Assembly: GCA_002238485.1 (NCBI GenBank)
Contig: MPMG01000008.1
Span: forward strand, 1-64,000
Source of the DNA: Chloroflexi bacterium bin20
GTDB taxonomy: Bacteria; Chloroflexota; Anaerolineae; Aggregatilineales; Phototrophicaceae
Direction: 5' to 3'
Length of the DNA stretch: 64,000 bases
Shown piece by piece: positions 50,743 through 59,183 of this stretch. Under the pieces are notes generated by a model. That model ran no database searches, had not been told where the DNA came from, and was given only the letters and a program-made list of their open reading frames with translations. Within the stretch, counting starts at the first letter, position 1. Every line of letters starts with the position of its first letter. The position numbers and the translations under genes are program-made.

Positions 50743-51879
50743 ATGGATAGCTTTTCACTCGGCTTGATGCTGCGCGAAGCCCGCGAAGCCAAAGAGTTAG
50801 AGATCGCCCACGCAGTTATACAGCTGCGCATACGGCGAGCGGTCCTTGAAGACTTTGAAAAAGGCGAGTTTGAACTGGCTGGCGTGCCCGAGGTGCAAGT
50901 CCGCGGCATGCTGCGCATTTATGCTCGCTACCTGGCGCTTGACGAAGAGGAAATGTTGAACCTGTACGACCAGATGCGCATCGCCCAGCAGAAGGGAAAG
51001 AAGCGGCGTTTGCAGCGAAGAGCTGCGCCAGAGAAACAAGCGCGCCCTGGCACACAGCCCCTGCAAGAGATTCAACTGGCTGACCAGCGCTCGGCAGGCT
51101 GTCGGCGCGTTGTGCAGTCGCTGCTGATCATCTTGCTGTCAGTGGCGGCGCTGGCCGTCATCGTCTTTGTTACGCTGCAGATAGTCGATTTTGAGGGCGG
51201 CGCGCCAGTCGTGGTGGCTTCCCCCACCCCTCCACCCGCGACTGCCACACCCCTGCCCACACCGACCGCCTTTTCGCCCAGCCCGACGTCATCAAACCGC
51301 GCGCAGTATTCAGGCAGTGGCATCTTGGTCAGCTTGTTGCTTGGGCAGCGCAGCTGGTTGCAAATCAGCGTCGATGGCGCAGAACAACACAATGGGCTGA
51401 CGGCTGCGGGGACCCTGCTGGAATACAGCGCGCTCGACGAAATCAACCTGACGGCGGGCAATGCCCTGGCGCTGGATGTAATCTGGAATGGCGAACAGCA
51501 GCCGCCAATTGGCCTGCGCGGACAGCGGGTAGATATTCGTTTTACGAGCCAGGATGTAGCGGTAACGTTGGGACCTGGCGTCGAGCCTTCAGCCATGCCA
51601 ATCAACCCGCCAGCAGCGACCAAAGCGCAGATCGTGGCTGAGCCGACTGGTGCAACAGAATCGGCGCCCGCCGCAGCCATTCGTCCCAAAGCCAGCCCGC
51701 AGCCAACCCAAACAGCTGTGCCACGCCTAGTCGATCCGCCGACCGCGACCATCGTTTCACCCAGCAGCACGTCACCGCCCAGCGCGACGCCAACCATCAC
51801 ACAAACTTCGCCGCCGACTGCTATCCTACCGCCGCACATAACACAAGTGGGCTTGCCGCCCACCAAGCCGGGAACATAA
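50743..51879 (+). CDS. RodZ-like protein: HTH, membrane helix, Thr/Pro-rich linkers, DUF4115-type domain
   Basis: The 378-residue protein has an N-terminal HTH_25 domain (about 5-75: Leu-Gly-Leu-Met-Leu-Arg-Glu-Ala-Arg-Glu-Ala-Lys), a basic segment, one membrane helix (about 125-147), an outer Pro/Thr/Ser linker, a beta domain with Ser-Trp-Leu-Gln-Ile-Ser-Val-Asp-Gly, and a second long Pro/Thr-rich tail. This is the layout of RodZ, which links the MreB cytoskeleton to wall synthesis. ATG 50743 has GGGAG 10 bases upstream; GTG 50734 is too close to it. rimO follows. Confidence 0.82.
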   Translation: MDSFSLGLMLREAREAKELEIAHAVIQLRIRRAVLEDFEKGEFELAGVPEVQVRGMLRIYARYLALDEEEMLNLYDQMRIAQQKGKKRRLQRRAAPEKQARPGTQPLQEIQLADQRSAGCRRVVQSLLIILLSVAALAVIVFVTLQIVDFEGGAPVVVASPTPPPATATPLPTPTAFSPSPTSSNRAQYSGSGILVSLLLGQRSWLQISVDGAEQHNGLTAAGTLLEYSALDEINLTAGNALALDVIWNGEQQPPIGLRGQRVDIRFTSQDVAVTLGPGVEPSAMPINPPAATKAQIVAEPTGATESAPAAAIRPKASPQPTQTAVPRLVDPPTATIVSPSSTSPPSATPTITQTSPPTAILPPHITQVGLPPTKPGT

Positions 51880-51954
51880 ACCGATGCGCCAGCTGCCAAC
51901 AACGACGAACACCAATGAAGAGTTGACCAAACGATCGATAGACAAGGGATGCTG

Positions 51955-53388
51955 ATGACAAAAAGCCCGAACAAAGACAACTATTTCCTGCTCAGCCTGG
52001 GCTGTTCCAAGAACAGCGTCGACAGCGAGAGCATGGCGCAACTGCTGCATCGACAGGGCATGAATGGCTGCGCGAACCCCGACGATGCCGCAGTGCTGAT
52101 CGTCAATACTTGCGGATTCATCAACAGCGCCAAACAAGAATCTATCGACGCCCTGCGCGAACTTGCCGAAGCCAAGCGCCCCGATCAGTTGGTGATCGCG
52201 GCGGGCTGTTTGTCGCAACGCTATGGCCAGGCGCTGGCCCAAGAAGTGCCCGGGCTGGATGGCGTCATCGGCACGCGCAGGTGGATGGACATCTTCGATT
52301 TGATCATGCGACTGCGCGCGCGCAGACATCCCCAGCCGCTCTATCACCTGCCGGATGATGCGCAGGTCGTGGGGCTGGATGAACGTGGCGTGCTGCGTGC
52401 CAGCGTGCAAGGCGCCAGCGCCTACCTGAAGATCGCTGATGGCTGCCGCCGTCCCTGCGCATTCTGTGCCATCCCCGCCATCAAGGGCACTGCCGTGAGC
52501 CGCCCGCTGGAGTCCATCGTGGCCGAGGCGGTGCGCCTGCAAAATATGGGCCTGCGCGAAGTCATGCTGATCGCGCAAGACAGCACCGATTATGGCTATG
52601 ACCTGGGCATGAAAGATGGCTTGGCGCGTTTGCTGGATGCCATAGTGGAGTCTGCGCCGGGCATCCCCTGGCTGCGCATCATGTACGCCTATCCGGGTTA
52701 TGTGACGCCGCGGCTGATGCAAACTATGGCAAGACACGAGCAGGTGCTGCCCTACCTGGATATCCCGCTGCAGCATGGCCATCGCGAAGTATTGAAACGC
52801 ATGCGCCGTCCCGCCAAAGTCGAATGGGTCTACGAGACGGTCGGCAGGCTGCGCGAGTTGATGCCCCAGTTGGCATTGCGCACAACCTTCATCGTCGGTT
52901 ATCCCGGCGAAACCGAGCAGGAATTCGAGGCGCTGCTGAACATGGTGCGCGATTTGCAATTCGACCGCGTCGGCGCATTCACCTACAGCTACGAACCGGG
53001 CACGCCCAGCGCGAGCCTGCCCAACCAGGTCGATGACGATGTCAAGCAAGATCGTTATGAACAGCTGATGGCGCTGCAAAGCACGATCAGCTTGCAGAAA
53101 AATCAAGCGCTGGTGGGGAAGACCCTGGACATCCTGGTCGAAGGGCATGGCCAGGGCGAAGACGAGCATGGCGAAGAGGCAGGCGGCATCATCAGCCTGG
53201 GTCGCAGCTACCGCGATGCGCCCGAGATCGATGGCTATGTGCTGGTGGAAGGCGAGCTGCCCGCGGGCGAGATTGTGCCTGTGCGCATTTCTGGCGCAAC
53301 CACTTACGATCTCATTGGCACTGTGGATATCGGCGCGCCCGTTGTGATTGAAGCCGGCAAAGTCTACGCCGAAGGGATGTTGAGCTAG
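51955..53388 (+). CDS. rimO: Ribosomal protein uS12 methylthiotransferase
   Basis: RimO adds a methylthio group to Asp88 of uS12, using two 4Fe-4S clusters. The 477-residue protein has the N-terminal cluster domain (Ser-Leu-Gly-Cys-Ser-Lys-Asn, Asn-Thr-Cys-Gly-Phe, Ala-Ala-Gly-Cys-Leu), the radical SAM Cys-Arg-Arg-Pro-Cys-Ala-Phe-Cys, and a C-terminal TRAM domain. RimO rather than MiaB is indicated by Asn-Thr-Cys-Gly-Phe-Ile and by Asp-Gly-Cys-Arg-Arg. AAGGG fits ATG 51955; ATG 51949 is also in frame. Confidence 0.92.
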   Translation: MTKSPNKDNYFLLSLGCSKNSVDSESMAQLLHRQGMNGCANPDDAAVLIVNTCGFINSAKQESIDALRELAEAKRPDQLVIAAGCLSQRYGQALAQEVPGLDGVIGTRRWMDIFDLIMRLRARRHPQPLYHLPDDAQVVGLDERGVLRASVQGASAYLKIADGCRRPCAFCAIPAIKGTAVSRPLESIVAEAVRLQNMGLREVMLIAQDSTDYGYDLGMKDGLARLLDAIVESAPGIPWLRIMYAYPGYVTPRLMQTMARHEQVLPYLDIPLQHGHREVLKRMRRPAKVEWVYETVGRLRELMPQLALRTTFIVGYPGETEQEFEALLNMVRDLQFDRVGAFTYSYEPGTPSASLPNQVDDDVKQDRYEQLMALQSTISLQKNQALVGKTLDILVEGHGQGEDEHGEEAGGIISLGRSYRDAPEIDGYVLVEGELPAGEIVPVRISGATTYDLIGTVDIGAPVVIEAGKVYAEGMLS

Positions 53389-53398
53389 GCCTTTGCGC

Positions 53399-54382
53399 TC
53401 AATCCAAGCCTGGCGGCAGCTCTTCGACCGGTTTGCGCTGTGATCCCAGCTTTTGCGGGAGTCGGTCGCGGAATATGGCAAATTGGTCCAGATCGCGCAC
53501 GACATAGGACTGCGGAAAATAGCGCCGCGCCTCACGGACTACTTCATATTCACGGTAGCGCCGTGAAATATGCGTCAGGAACAGTTGCTTGACATTGCAG
53601 GCTTGTGCCAGTTCAGCAGCCTGCCTCGCGGTGATATGTCCGACCTGGCTGGCGATTTCGCGGTCGGCATCGAGGTATGTAGCTTCTATCACCAAGGCAT
53701 CGGCATCGCGAACAGCGGCGGAAATATTGTCCGTGCGTCCAAGATCGCCGGTGATGACCACTTTCGCCCCGCGGATGAGATCGCCCAGCACCTCGTCGGG
53801 GTCGACCACGCGCCCGTTGTCCAGCACGATCGGCTGTCCGGCCACCAGTTGCGTGCGCTCGGGACCATGCGGCACGCCCAGCGCGGCGGCTTTGTCGGCC
53901 AGGAAGGGGCGGCGCGAATCTTCCTCGAAAATATAACCATAGCATTCGCGTCCGCGGTGGCTGACCGGAAAGGCTCGCACGCTGAACTTGCGGCCGCGAA
54001 ACAAGAACTTGCCGGGCAGAACACGATTGAAATAGATGGGCACGGGCGGGGCTTCGCGGCGGAAGATGACCTGGTAGACGAGCGCCTGCACTCGTTGGAT
54101 GGCTGGCAGCCCGCCCCAGATATGAATCTCGTCCATGGCTTCCCAGCGGCAAAAGGTCGAAAGCAAGCCGCCCAAGCCGAGAATATGATCAAGATGCGCG
54201 TGCGTCAAAAAGATTCGGTTGAGCCGCTTGAAGCCGATGCCACTGCGCAGAATTTGGCGCTGCGTGCCTTCGCCGCAATCGACCAGGAAGCGCTGTTCGC
54301 CAGCCAGAACCGCCACAGCCGGCAGGCCGCGATAGATTGACGGAGCTGAGGCGGATGTGCCGAGAAAGACCAGCTCAAACAC
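53399..54382 (-). CDS. rnz: Ribonuclease Z
   Basis: RNase Z cuts the 3' trailer from tRNA precursors; the tRNAs in this window lack an encoded CCA, which fits. The 327-residue metallo-beta-lactamase protein has Thr-His-Ala-His-Leu-Asp-His, Phe-Leu-Gly-Thr-Ser-Ala-Ser-Ala-Pro at the N-terminus, Val-Ile-Thr-Gly-Asp-Leu-Gly and a late His-Ile-Ser-Arg-Arg-Tyr. The start is GTG, sharing one base with the stop of the glycosyltransferase gene. Confidence 0.93.
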   Translation of the reverse strand: MFELVFLGTSASAPSIYRGLPAVAVLAGEQRFLVDCGEGTQRQILRSGIGFKRLNRIFLTHAHLDHILGLGGLLSTFCRWEAMDEIHIWGGLPAIQRVQALVYQVIFRREAPPVPIYFNRVLPGKFLFRGRKFSVRAFPVSHRGRECYGYIFEEDSRRPFLADKAAALGVPHGPERTQLVAGQPIVLDNGRVVDPDEVLGDLIRGAKVVITGDLGRTDNISAAVRDADALVIEATYLDADREIASQVGHITARQAAELAQACNVKQLFLTHISRRYREYEVVREARRYFPQSYVVRDLDQFAIFRDRLPQKLGSQRKPVEELPPGLD

Positions 54383-56472
54383 TAGGCGTCGCTCGTTTCG
54401 GTTTCTTCTGCGGGGACGACATCAATGGTATACAGAAATAGTCGGTCGCCATGCGCTTGGCCGTCTTTCAGCACGGGCAGCCGCTGGTCGAAGCGCTCTC
54501 GATACAAGCCAATGGAGATGGCATATTCCCCTGGCAGCGCGAAAGCCGGCAACTGCAGCTGGATAACCTGGATGAAGATATCGCGCTCGCGCATGCGAGT
54601 CGGGTTTACGCCGATGTAGTGTCGCGTTACTATCGGCGTCACCGGGTCGGCGAGGATTTGCGTGAACAGGGTTACATCGGGCGGCAACTCGCCATCGACG
54701 CGCCAATACGTGATGATGTCGACGGTCTCGCCTGGCAAAAAGCTGCGCGACACATCGGGTTCATAACCCAGCAGGGTCAGGTTTCCGCCAAAGCGTATGG
54801 CTGGCGAGATCGGCTCGGGCACAGCCACTTCGCGCGCATAGGACACCGGCGCGGTGGTGGTTAGCACGCCCGCTTTACCAGCCAGCTTCTCGACAGTTTC
54901 CAGCTCTATGACTGAATTTCGCGGCAGATCGGCGACGACGCTTTCGCCCAGCTCGAGCCATGCCTGCAAATGTGGACTAGCAGCTGTGCGCGCTTCGGTA
55001 TCAAAGAAAACAAGACGCTGCAGTTCACCGCCATTTGTCAACAACAGTGTATTGGCACAATTGGCTTCGTGATAGCGCAGCGAATCGCGATTCATCATGA
55101 GCAGCACTTTTTCGGCGTCATTCAGCTTTGGCGAAGGCTGCGCGTAATCCCAGTCCGGGTTGCAAAATACGACCGGTACTTCATCTCCAACATGGTCAAG
55201 GTAATGGGCGATCTGCCCCAGTTCGCCATTCACCAGTTGCATGACTTGCTCGTTTTCGCGCCAATCGGCGACCAAGTCTTGCCAGGTCCAGATCAGGTTC
55301 AGCGCCAGCAGAGCCACTGTGCCGGCCAGCGCCATACGACGGAAGAAGCGGTCGGAAAAGATCGGCAATCGCAGAAAGGCATAAATACCCATGCCAAAAA
55401 ACAGCGCCAGTTGCGGCAGGATGACCGCCATACGAGCGAAGTTTGGGCTCTCTGGCACGACCAGCGCAGCCGGCAGCGCCAGCAAAAACATGATCAGCAG
55501 CAGCATGAAGCGAGGCCGGTGACGGCGCAGCACGCAAGCCACGAAACCGCGAACGATGGCAGCGGCACTGATGATGTCTACCAGCGGACGTCCGGGCAGG
55601 TTATGCAATGGGTCGAGGTCGCCGACCAACACAATGCCCTGCAAACCAGCTATGATCGCGCCTGGCAAGTCCTTGCCATAGGAAGTCAGGATGCGCTGCA
55701 AAGCAGAAAATTGCGGCAGGTTGATGGTTGAAATCAGGTACGGCATGCTGATTATCAGCAGCAGCAGCATAGCGAAGCCAGTATAACTGCGGCGCTGGCG
55801 AAACATCTGATTGCGGATGAAGACCAGATGGGCGATATAAGCCAGCGCGCCAGCCGCGATAAACAGACTCGAGGGGTGCAGGTACAAACCAAGTCCCAGC
55901 ACAGTTCCCAGCGCGGTGAAAGACACCACATTGGAAGTAACAACGCGGGTGCGGCGATACACGGGCAGCGAGCGTGCCAATGTCAACATGGCTGCCGATA
56001 CCAGAAATGCCACCATGACATCGCTGGACACCGTGCGCGCCAGCAAAATGCTGCTCATATTGACGGTCACCAACGTTGCCGCCATGAGGCCCACAAGTGG
56101 ATTGAACAGGTGGTTGCCCAGCGTGAAAATGATGGCGACCGAAAGCAAGCTCAGCCACGAAGAGAGGATGCGAAAGCCGATCGGACCATCGCCCACCAGG
56201 GCTGTGGCAAAGGCAGCAATGACATGATATCCACCCTCGCGCCCCCCATCCTCGCCCGGGAAGAAAACATAAATATCGCCCTGGCGCACATTGTCAACCA
56301 AGCGGATGTTGATGATCTCGTTTTCGCTGAAGCCATTCGGCAGGCCGACCAGGTAGGTAAAGCGCAAAAACGCCGCCAGCAGCATCAAAGCCAGCGCAAG
56401 CACAAAGCTCTGCCGGCTCGTCAGCGACAGGTTGTATCCGGCTTTGGCGAAGAAACTGGCATCGTCAGTCAT
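54382..56472 (-). CDS. Polytopic glycosyltransferase (GT39/PMT-like)
   Basis: A 696-residue membrane protein with about ten helices in the first 450 residues and a soluble outer domain of about 230. The first loop has Phe-Ser-Glu-Asn-Glu-Ile, the acidic motif seen in GT39/ArnT-like lipid-linked sugar transferases. Later comes a beta domain with Leu-Leu-Gly-Tyr-Glu and Val-Asp-Ile-Ile-Thr-Tyr-Trp. It probably moves a sugar from a polyprenyl carrier to a surface target. ATG 56472 lacks a ribosome binding site but follows a TATACT box. It comes after three GH-fold genes and is coupled to rnz downstream. Confidence 0.8.
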   Translation of the reverse strand: MTDDASFFAKAGYNLSLTSRQSFVLALALMLLAAFLRFTYLVGLPNGFSENEIINIRLVDNVRQGDIYVFFPGEDGGREGGYHVIAAFATALVGDGPIGFRILSSWLSLLSVAIIFTLGNHLFNPLVGLMAATLVTVNMSSILLARTVSSDVMVAFLVSAAMLTLARSLPVYRRTRVVTSNVVSFTALGTVLGLGLYLHPSSLFIAAGALAYIAHLVFIRNQMFRQRRSYTGFAMLLLLIISMPYLISTINLPQFSALQRILTSYGKDLPGAIIAGLQGIVLVGDLDPLHNLPGRPLVDIISAAAIVRGFVACVLRRHRPRFMLLLIMFLLALPAALVVPESPNFARMAVILPQLALFFGMGIYAFLRLPIFSDRFFRRMALAGTVALLALNLIWTWQDLVADWRENEQVMQLVNGELGQIAHYLDHVGDEVPVVFCNPDWDYAQPSPKLNDAEKVLLMMNRDSLRYHEANCANTLLLTNGGELQRLVFFDTEARTAASPHLQAWLELGESVVADLPRNSVIELETVEKLAGKAGVLTTTAPVSYAREVAVPEPISPAIRFGGNLTLLGYEPDVSRSFLPGETVDIITYWRVDGELPPDVTLFTQILADPVTPIVTRHYIGVNPTRMRERDIFIQVIQLQLPAFALPGEYAISIGLYRERFDQRLPVLKDGQAHGDRLFLYTIDVVPAEETETSDA

Positions 56473-56473
56473 A

Positions 56474-56488
56474 ATACTGCGCAGTATA
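56474..56488 (-). promoter_or_regulatory. 14-bp perfect palindrome overlapping a -10 box, near-leaderless start
   Basis: ATACTGCGCAGTAT at 56474-56487 is a perfect palindrome one base upstream of the glycosyltransferase start codon. Reading left, TATACT (complement of 56483-56488) is a good -10 only 10 bases before ATG, so the message would be leaderless or nearly so. The palindrome would hide this -10 if a repressor bound it. The -35 is weak. Confidence 0.45.
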
Positions 56489-56518
56489 CAACAGATTGCG
56501 GCGAAAAATCGCTTGCGC

Positions 56519-57721
56519 TCAGGGACAGATAGGCGCTGTTGCCAAGCCCAAGGCAGCAGGACTATCTGGCTCGCGCGCTGGAATGACAAACTCGCCACAG
56601 ACTTTGCGCATATTCGCCACATCGATATAGGCGCGGCGCGGATCGCCCGTATCCGGCTCCATGACAGACCACCAGTATTCTTCATTGACGGGCTGCCAGG
56701 CGGGATCGGGCAAGTAGATCAAAATCATCAGACCGACCCAGGGCCGCCAGTTGGCGATGACATAGTCGTAGGCGCGCAGGATCAACTCGGCTTGCTCGTC
56801 TTCCGACACGCTGAACCAGGCATAATCGGCATTGGCGGTGTCGGTGGTATAGCCAAATTCCAGGATTGCCATTTGGCGGGCGGCATCGTCGTGGCGCAGC
56901 ATGATCTTGCGCAGGTCTTCCACGCGGCGGAAGGTGAACCAGCGGTGCAGCGCTTGCGGATCGTCTGGCCCGATCTCTGGCGCGGCGAAACCGGGCGCGT
57001 GCACGCCGACGACATCGATGTGCTGTTGGAAGCCGTTGCGGTACATGTGGTCGAAATAGATGTCGTCGGGTGTGGCGGAAGCATCGTTCGTGCCGGTGGG
57101 CGCCAAGCCAGCGGAAATCAGGATGGCCTGCGGATCGGCGCGACGGATAGCGCTGCTGCATACAGCTAGCAGCTCGACAAACGCGGCGGGGTCGGGCATA
57201 TCGCCACCCCATTCGCGGCTGAGGTTGGGCTCGTTCCAAATCTGGAAAGCGGCGATTCTGCCTTGATAGCGCTGCGCCACCATTTCGCAGTAATGCGCCC
57301 ATAACGCCAGATCTAGCGGCGGACCATCCGTCGCCGGGTCATGAGATTCAGCCCTTGCCCAGGCGGGGACTTGTCCCAACCGAGCGACCAGTCGCAACCC
57401 GCGGACTTCGGCTTCGTCCAGGATGCGGTCGGCTTCTGACCAGTGCCATTCACCAGGCTTGGGCTCCAGATCGCGCCAGGCGAAGACCTGCTTGATATGG
57501 CTGAAAGACATCAGTCGCACCAGGTCGAGGCTCTTGTTGGCCTGGTTTTCATCCCACCACAAGAATGCCTGCACGCCATAGGTCAGCGATGCGAAAGGCG
57601 CGTCTGTGATCGCGCTGGCACGGAATGGATCGCGCTGCGCTTCCTGATTGCGCCAGACAGCCAGTCCAGCCAGCGCAGCAACAGCCAGCAGCAGGCAAAG
57701 CAACCCAAGTCGCCAGCGCAT
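56519..57721 (-). CDS. Membrane-anchored clan-A glycoside hydrolase (GH39/GH5-like)
   Basis: A 400-residue protein with an N-terminal membrane helix (about 4-22) and a TIM-barrel hydrolase domain. The acid/base glutamate is in Ile-Trp-Asn-Glu-Pro-Asn-Leu (about residue 164), and the nucleophile in Ile-Leu-Glu-Phe-Gly-Tyr (about 287), the usual spacing for clan GH-A. The exact family and substrate cannot be set by eye. It is the third of three related proteins in a row, one base after the second, with no ribosome binding site, so translation is coupled. Confidence 0.82.
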   Translation of the reverse strand: MRWRLGLLCLLLAVAALAGLAVWRNQEAQRDPFRASAITDAPFASLTYGVQAFLWWDENQANKSLDLVRLMSFSHIKQVFAWRDLEPKPGEWHWSEADRILDEAEVRGLRLVARLGQVPAWARAESHDPATDGPPLDLALWAHYCEMVAQRYQGRIAAFQIWNEPNLSREWGGDMPDPAAFVELLAVCSSAIRRADPQAILISAGLAPTGTNDASATPDDIYFDHMYRNGFQQHIDVVGVHAPGFAAPEIGPDDPQALHRWFTFRRVEDLRKIMLRHDDAARQMAILEFGYTTDTANADYAWFSVSEDEQAELILRAYDYVIANWRPWVGLMILIYLPDPAWQPVNEEYWWSVMEPDTGDPRRAYIDVANMRKVCGEFVIPAREPDSPAALGLATAPICP

Positions 57722-57722
57722 G

Positions 57723-59165
57723 CTAGTTGTTCGTGCGCGCCAGATAATCGCGCTGCCATTCGCGGAGGCTGTGATAAGCGGGGCGCAGGGTCTCGCCTGG
57801 GCCGATCAACGAGTAGAGCACATTGTCGTTGGTGATGGCATAGTCGGCGAAGGGACCGTAGTCGTAGTTCCATACGAGTGCCAGCCACACCCAGCCCCAT
57901 TCGTCCATGGCGCTCAAGGCTTTGGACGTCCAGTCCGCCTGCTCGGCCAAGGTGTTGTCCAGCGCGAATTCAAAGCCTTGCGGCGCGCCACCCAGATCTT
58001 CGGCAGACGCCCAGCCAAACGCGGTTACGCAGATTTTTGTCTCTGTTCCTTCGGCGCGGATGCGATTGGCATAACCCTCCAGTGTGCTGCGGAAGCTGAA
58101 ACTGGGGTGTTCTGATTCACGATTAAATGGACCGCGAAAATTCGCATTACTGTCGTCGGGAATTTCGTTGTAGCGGTAGTCGGGGCTGACATTGTAGCCA
58201 TTGTGATGCGCGCCGACACAATCCGCCCATTGCAACAAACCACCTTCAATCAGCTGGCGCATATATGAGATGTCATCGAAAGCAGCGATGCCATCGTTGA
58301 CGCCCGTGGGTGTCAGCGCGCCGCTGATGATAATGATGCCGGGATCGATGACTTTGATCGTCTGGTACGTCAGCTGCAGCAGCGCCAGGTAGTTGTCCGC
58401 GCTCAAGCCCTGCGGGGATGTCCAGCCGCGGTCGAGATTCTGCTGGTGCCACACTTCGATAGCGTGCACCTTGCCCGGATAGCGAGTGACGATCTCGGCG
58501 GCGAATTTGGCATAGGTCTGTGGGTCGGCAGGCGGACCGTTGCGGCTGAGGTCTGCGCCTTCTTCACGCGCCCAATCCGGCGCAGCAACGATAGTCAGCA
58601 GCAGCTTCAAGCCATAGCGGGCGGCGCTGCTGGTGACGCTGTCCAGCTCTCTCCAGTCGTATTCAGCGGGCGCAGCTTCCATTCGACTCCAATCCGCCAG
58701 ATGCTTGACCCAGGGCAAGCGCAGATCGGTGGCAACGGGACTGTAGAAATTTTCCTGGCTTTCATCTGTGATATCGGGCGCTTGCTGGACATGAATGCCG
58801 ACCTGGAGCGCCTGGTCGTCGACCGGCAGCAAAGTCGGCTGAGGCGTGATGGTGGGTGTTGCGGTCGGAGAGGGAACTGCCGTGGCTGCGGCTTCCAGGT
58901 AGGGCGGTGTCGGGCTGGGCACAAAAGCCGTGGGCGTGAATGTGGGCTGGGGCGAGGGGCTGGGCAAGACGAGAACTGGCAGAACCGACTCATCCTGCGG
59001 CGACGGCGAGCTCAATGGCAGCGGTTTGGCGGCTTCCAGGCGCAGTTCAGACGGATTGTATGTGAAATAGATGGCGAGGAATGTCGCCAGAACCATGATG
59101 ATGGTGACAGTCAGCCAAATCAAGACAAAGCTGCGAATCTGCTTGTGCACGGGATTGCTTACCAT
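57723..59165 (-). CDS. Membrane-anchored GH-fold pseudoenzyme, both catalytic Glu lost
   Basis: A 480-residue paralogue of its neighbours: a cytoplasmic N-terminus, one membrane helix (about 12-33), a Pro/Thr/Ser linker (about 45-105) and a TIM-barrel domain. Where the other two have Trp-Asn-Glu-Pro-Asn, this one has Trp-His-Gln-Gln-Asn (about 239-243). Where they have a Glu before the strand-7 Phe/Met-Gly-Tyr, it has Val-Thr-Ala-Phe-Gly-Trp (Ala at about 378). The fold is otherwise well kept, so the protein is likely functional but non-catalytic. GGAGCGGTC precedes the ATG. Lies 18 bases below the first GH gene. Confidence 0.82.
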   Translation of the reverse strand: MVSNPVHKQIRSFVLIWLTVTIIMVLATFLAIYFTYNPSELRLEAAKPLPLSSPSPQDESVLPVLVLPSPSPQPTFTPTAFVPSPTPPYLEAAATAVPSPTATPTITPQPTLLPVDDQALQVGIHVQQAPDITDESQENFYSPVATDLRLPWVKHLADWSRMEAAPAEYDWRELDSVTSSAARYGLKLLLTIVAAPDWAREEGADLSRNGPPADPQTYAKFAAEIVTRYPGKVHAIEVWHQQNLDRGWTSPQGLSADNYLALLQLTYQTIKVIDPGIIIISGALTPTGVNDGIAAFDDISYMRQLIEGGLLQWADCVGAHHNGYNVSPDYRYNEIPDDSNANFRGPFNRESEHPSFSFRSTLEGYANRIRAEGTETKICVTAFGWASAEDLGGAPQGFEFALDNTLAEQADWTSKALSAMDEWGWVWLALVWNYDYGPFADYAITNDNVLYSLIGPGETLRPAYHSLREWQRDYLARTNN

Positions 59166-59183
59166 GACCGCTCCTGTGCCGGG

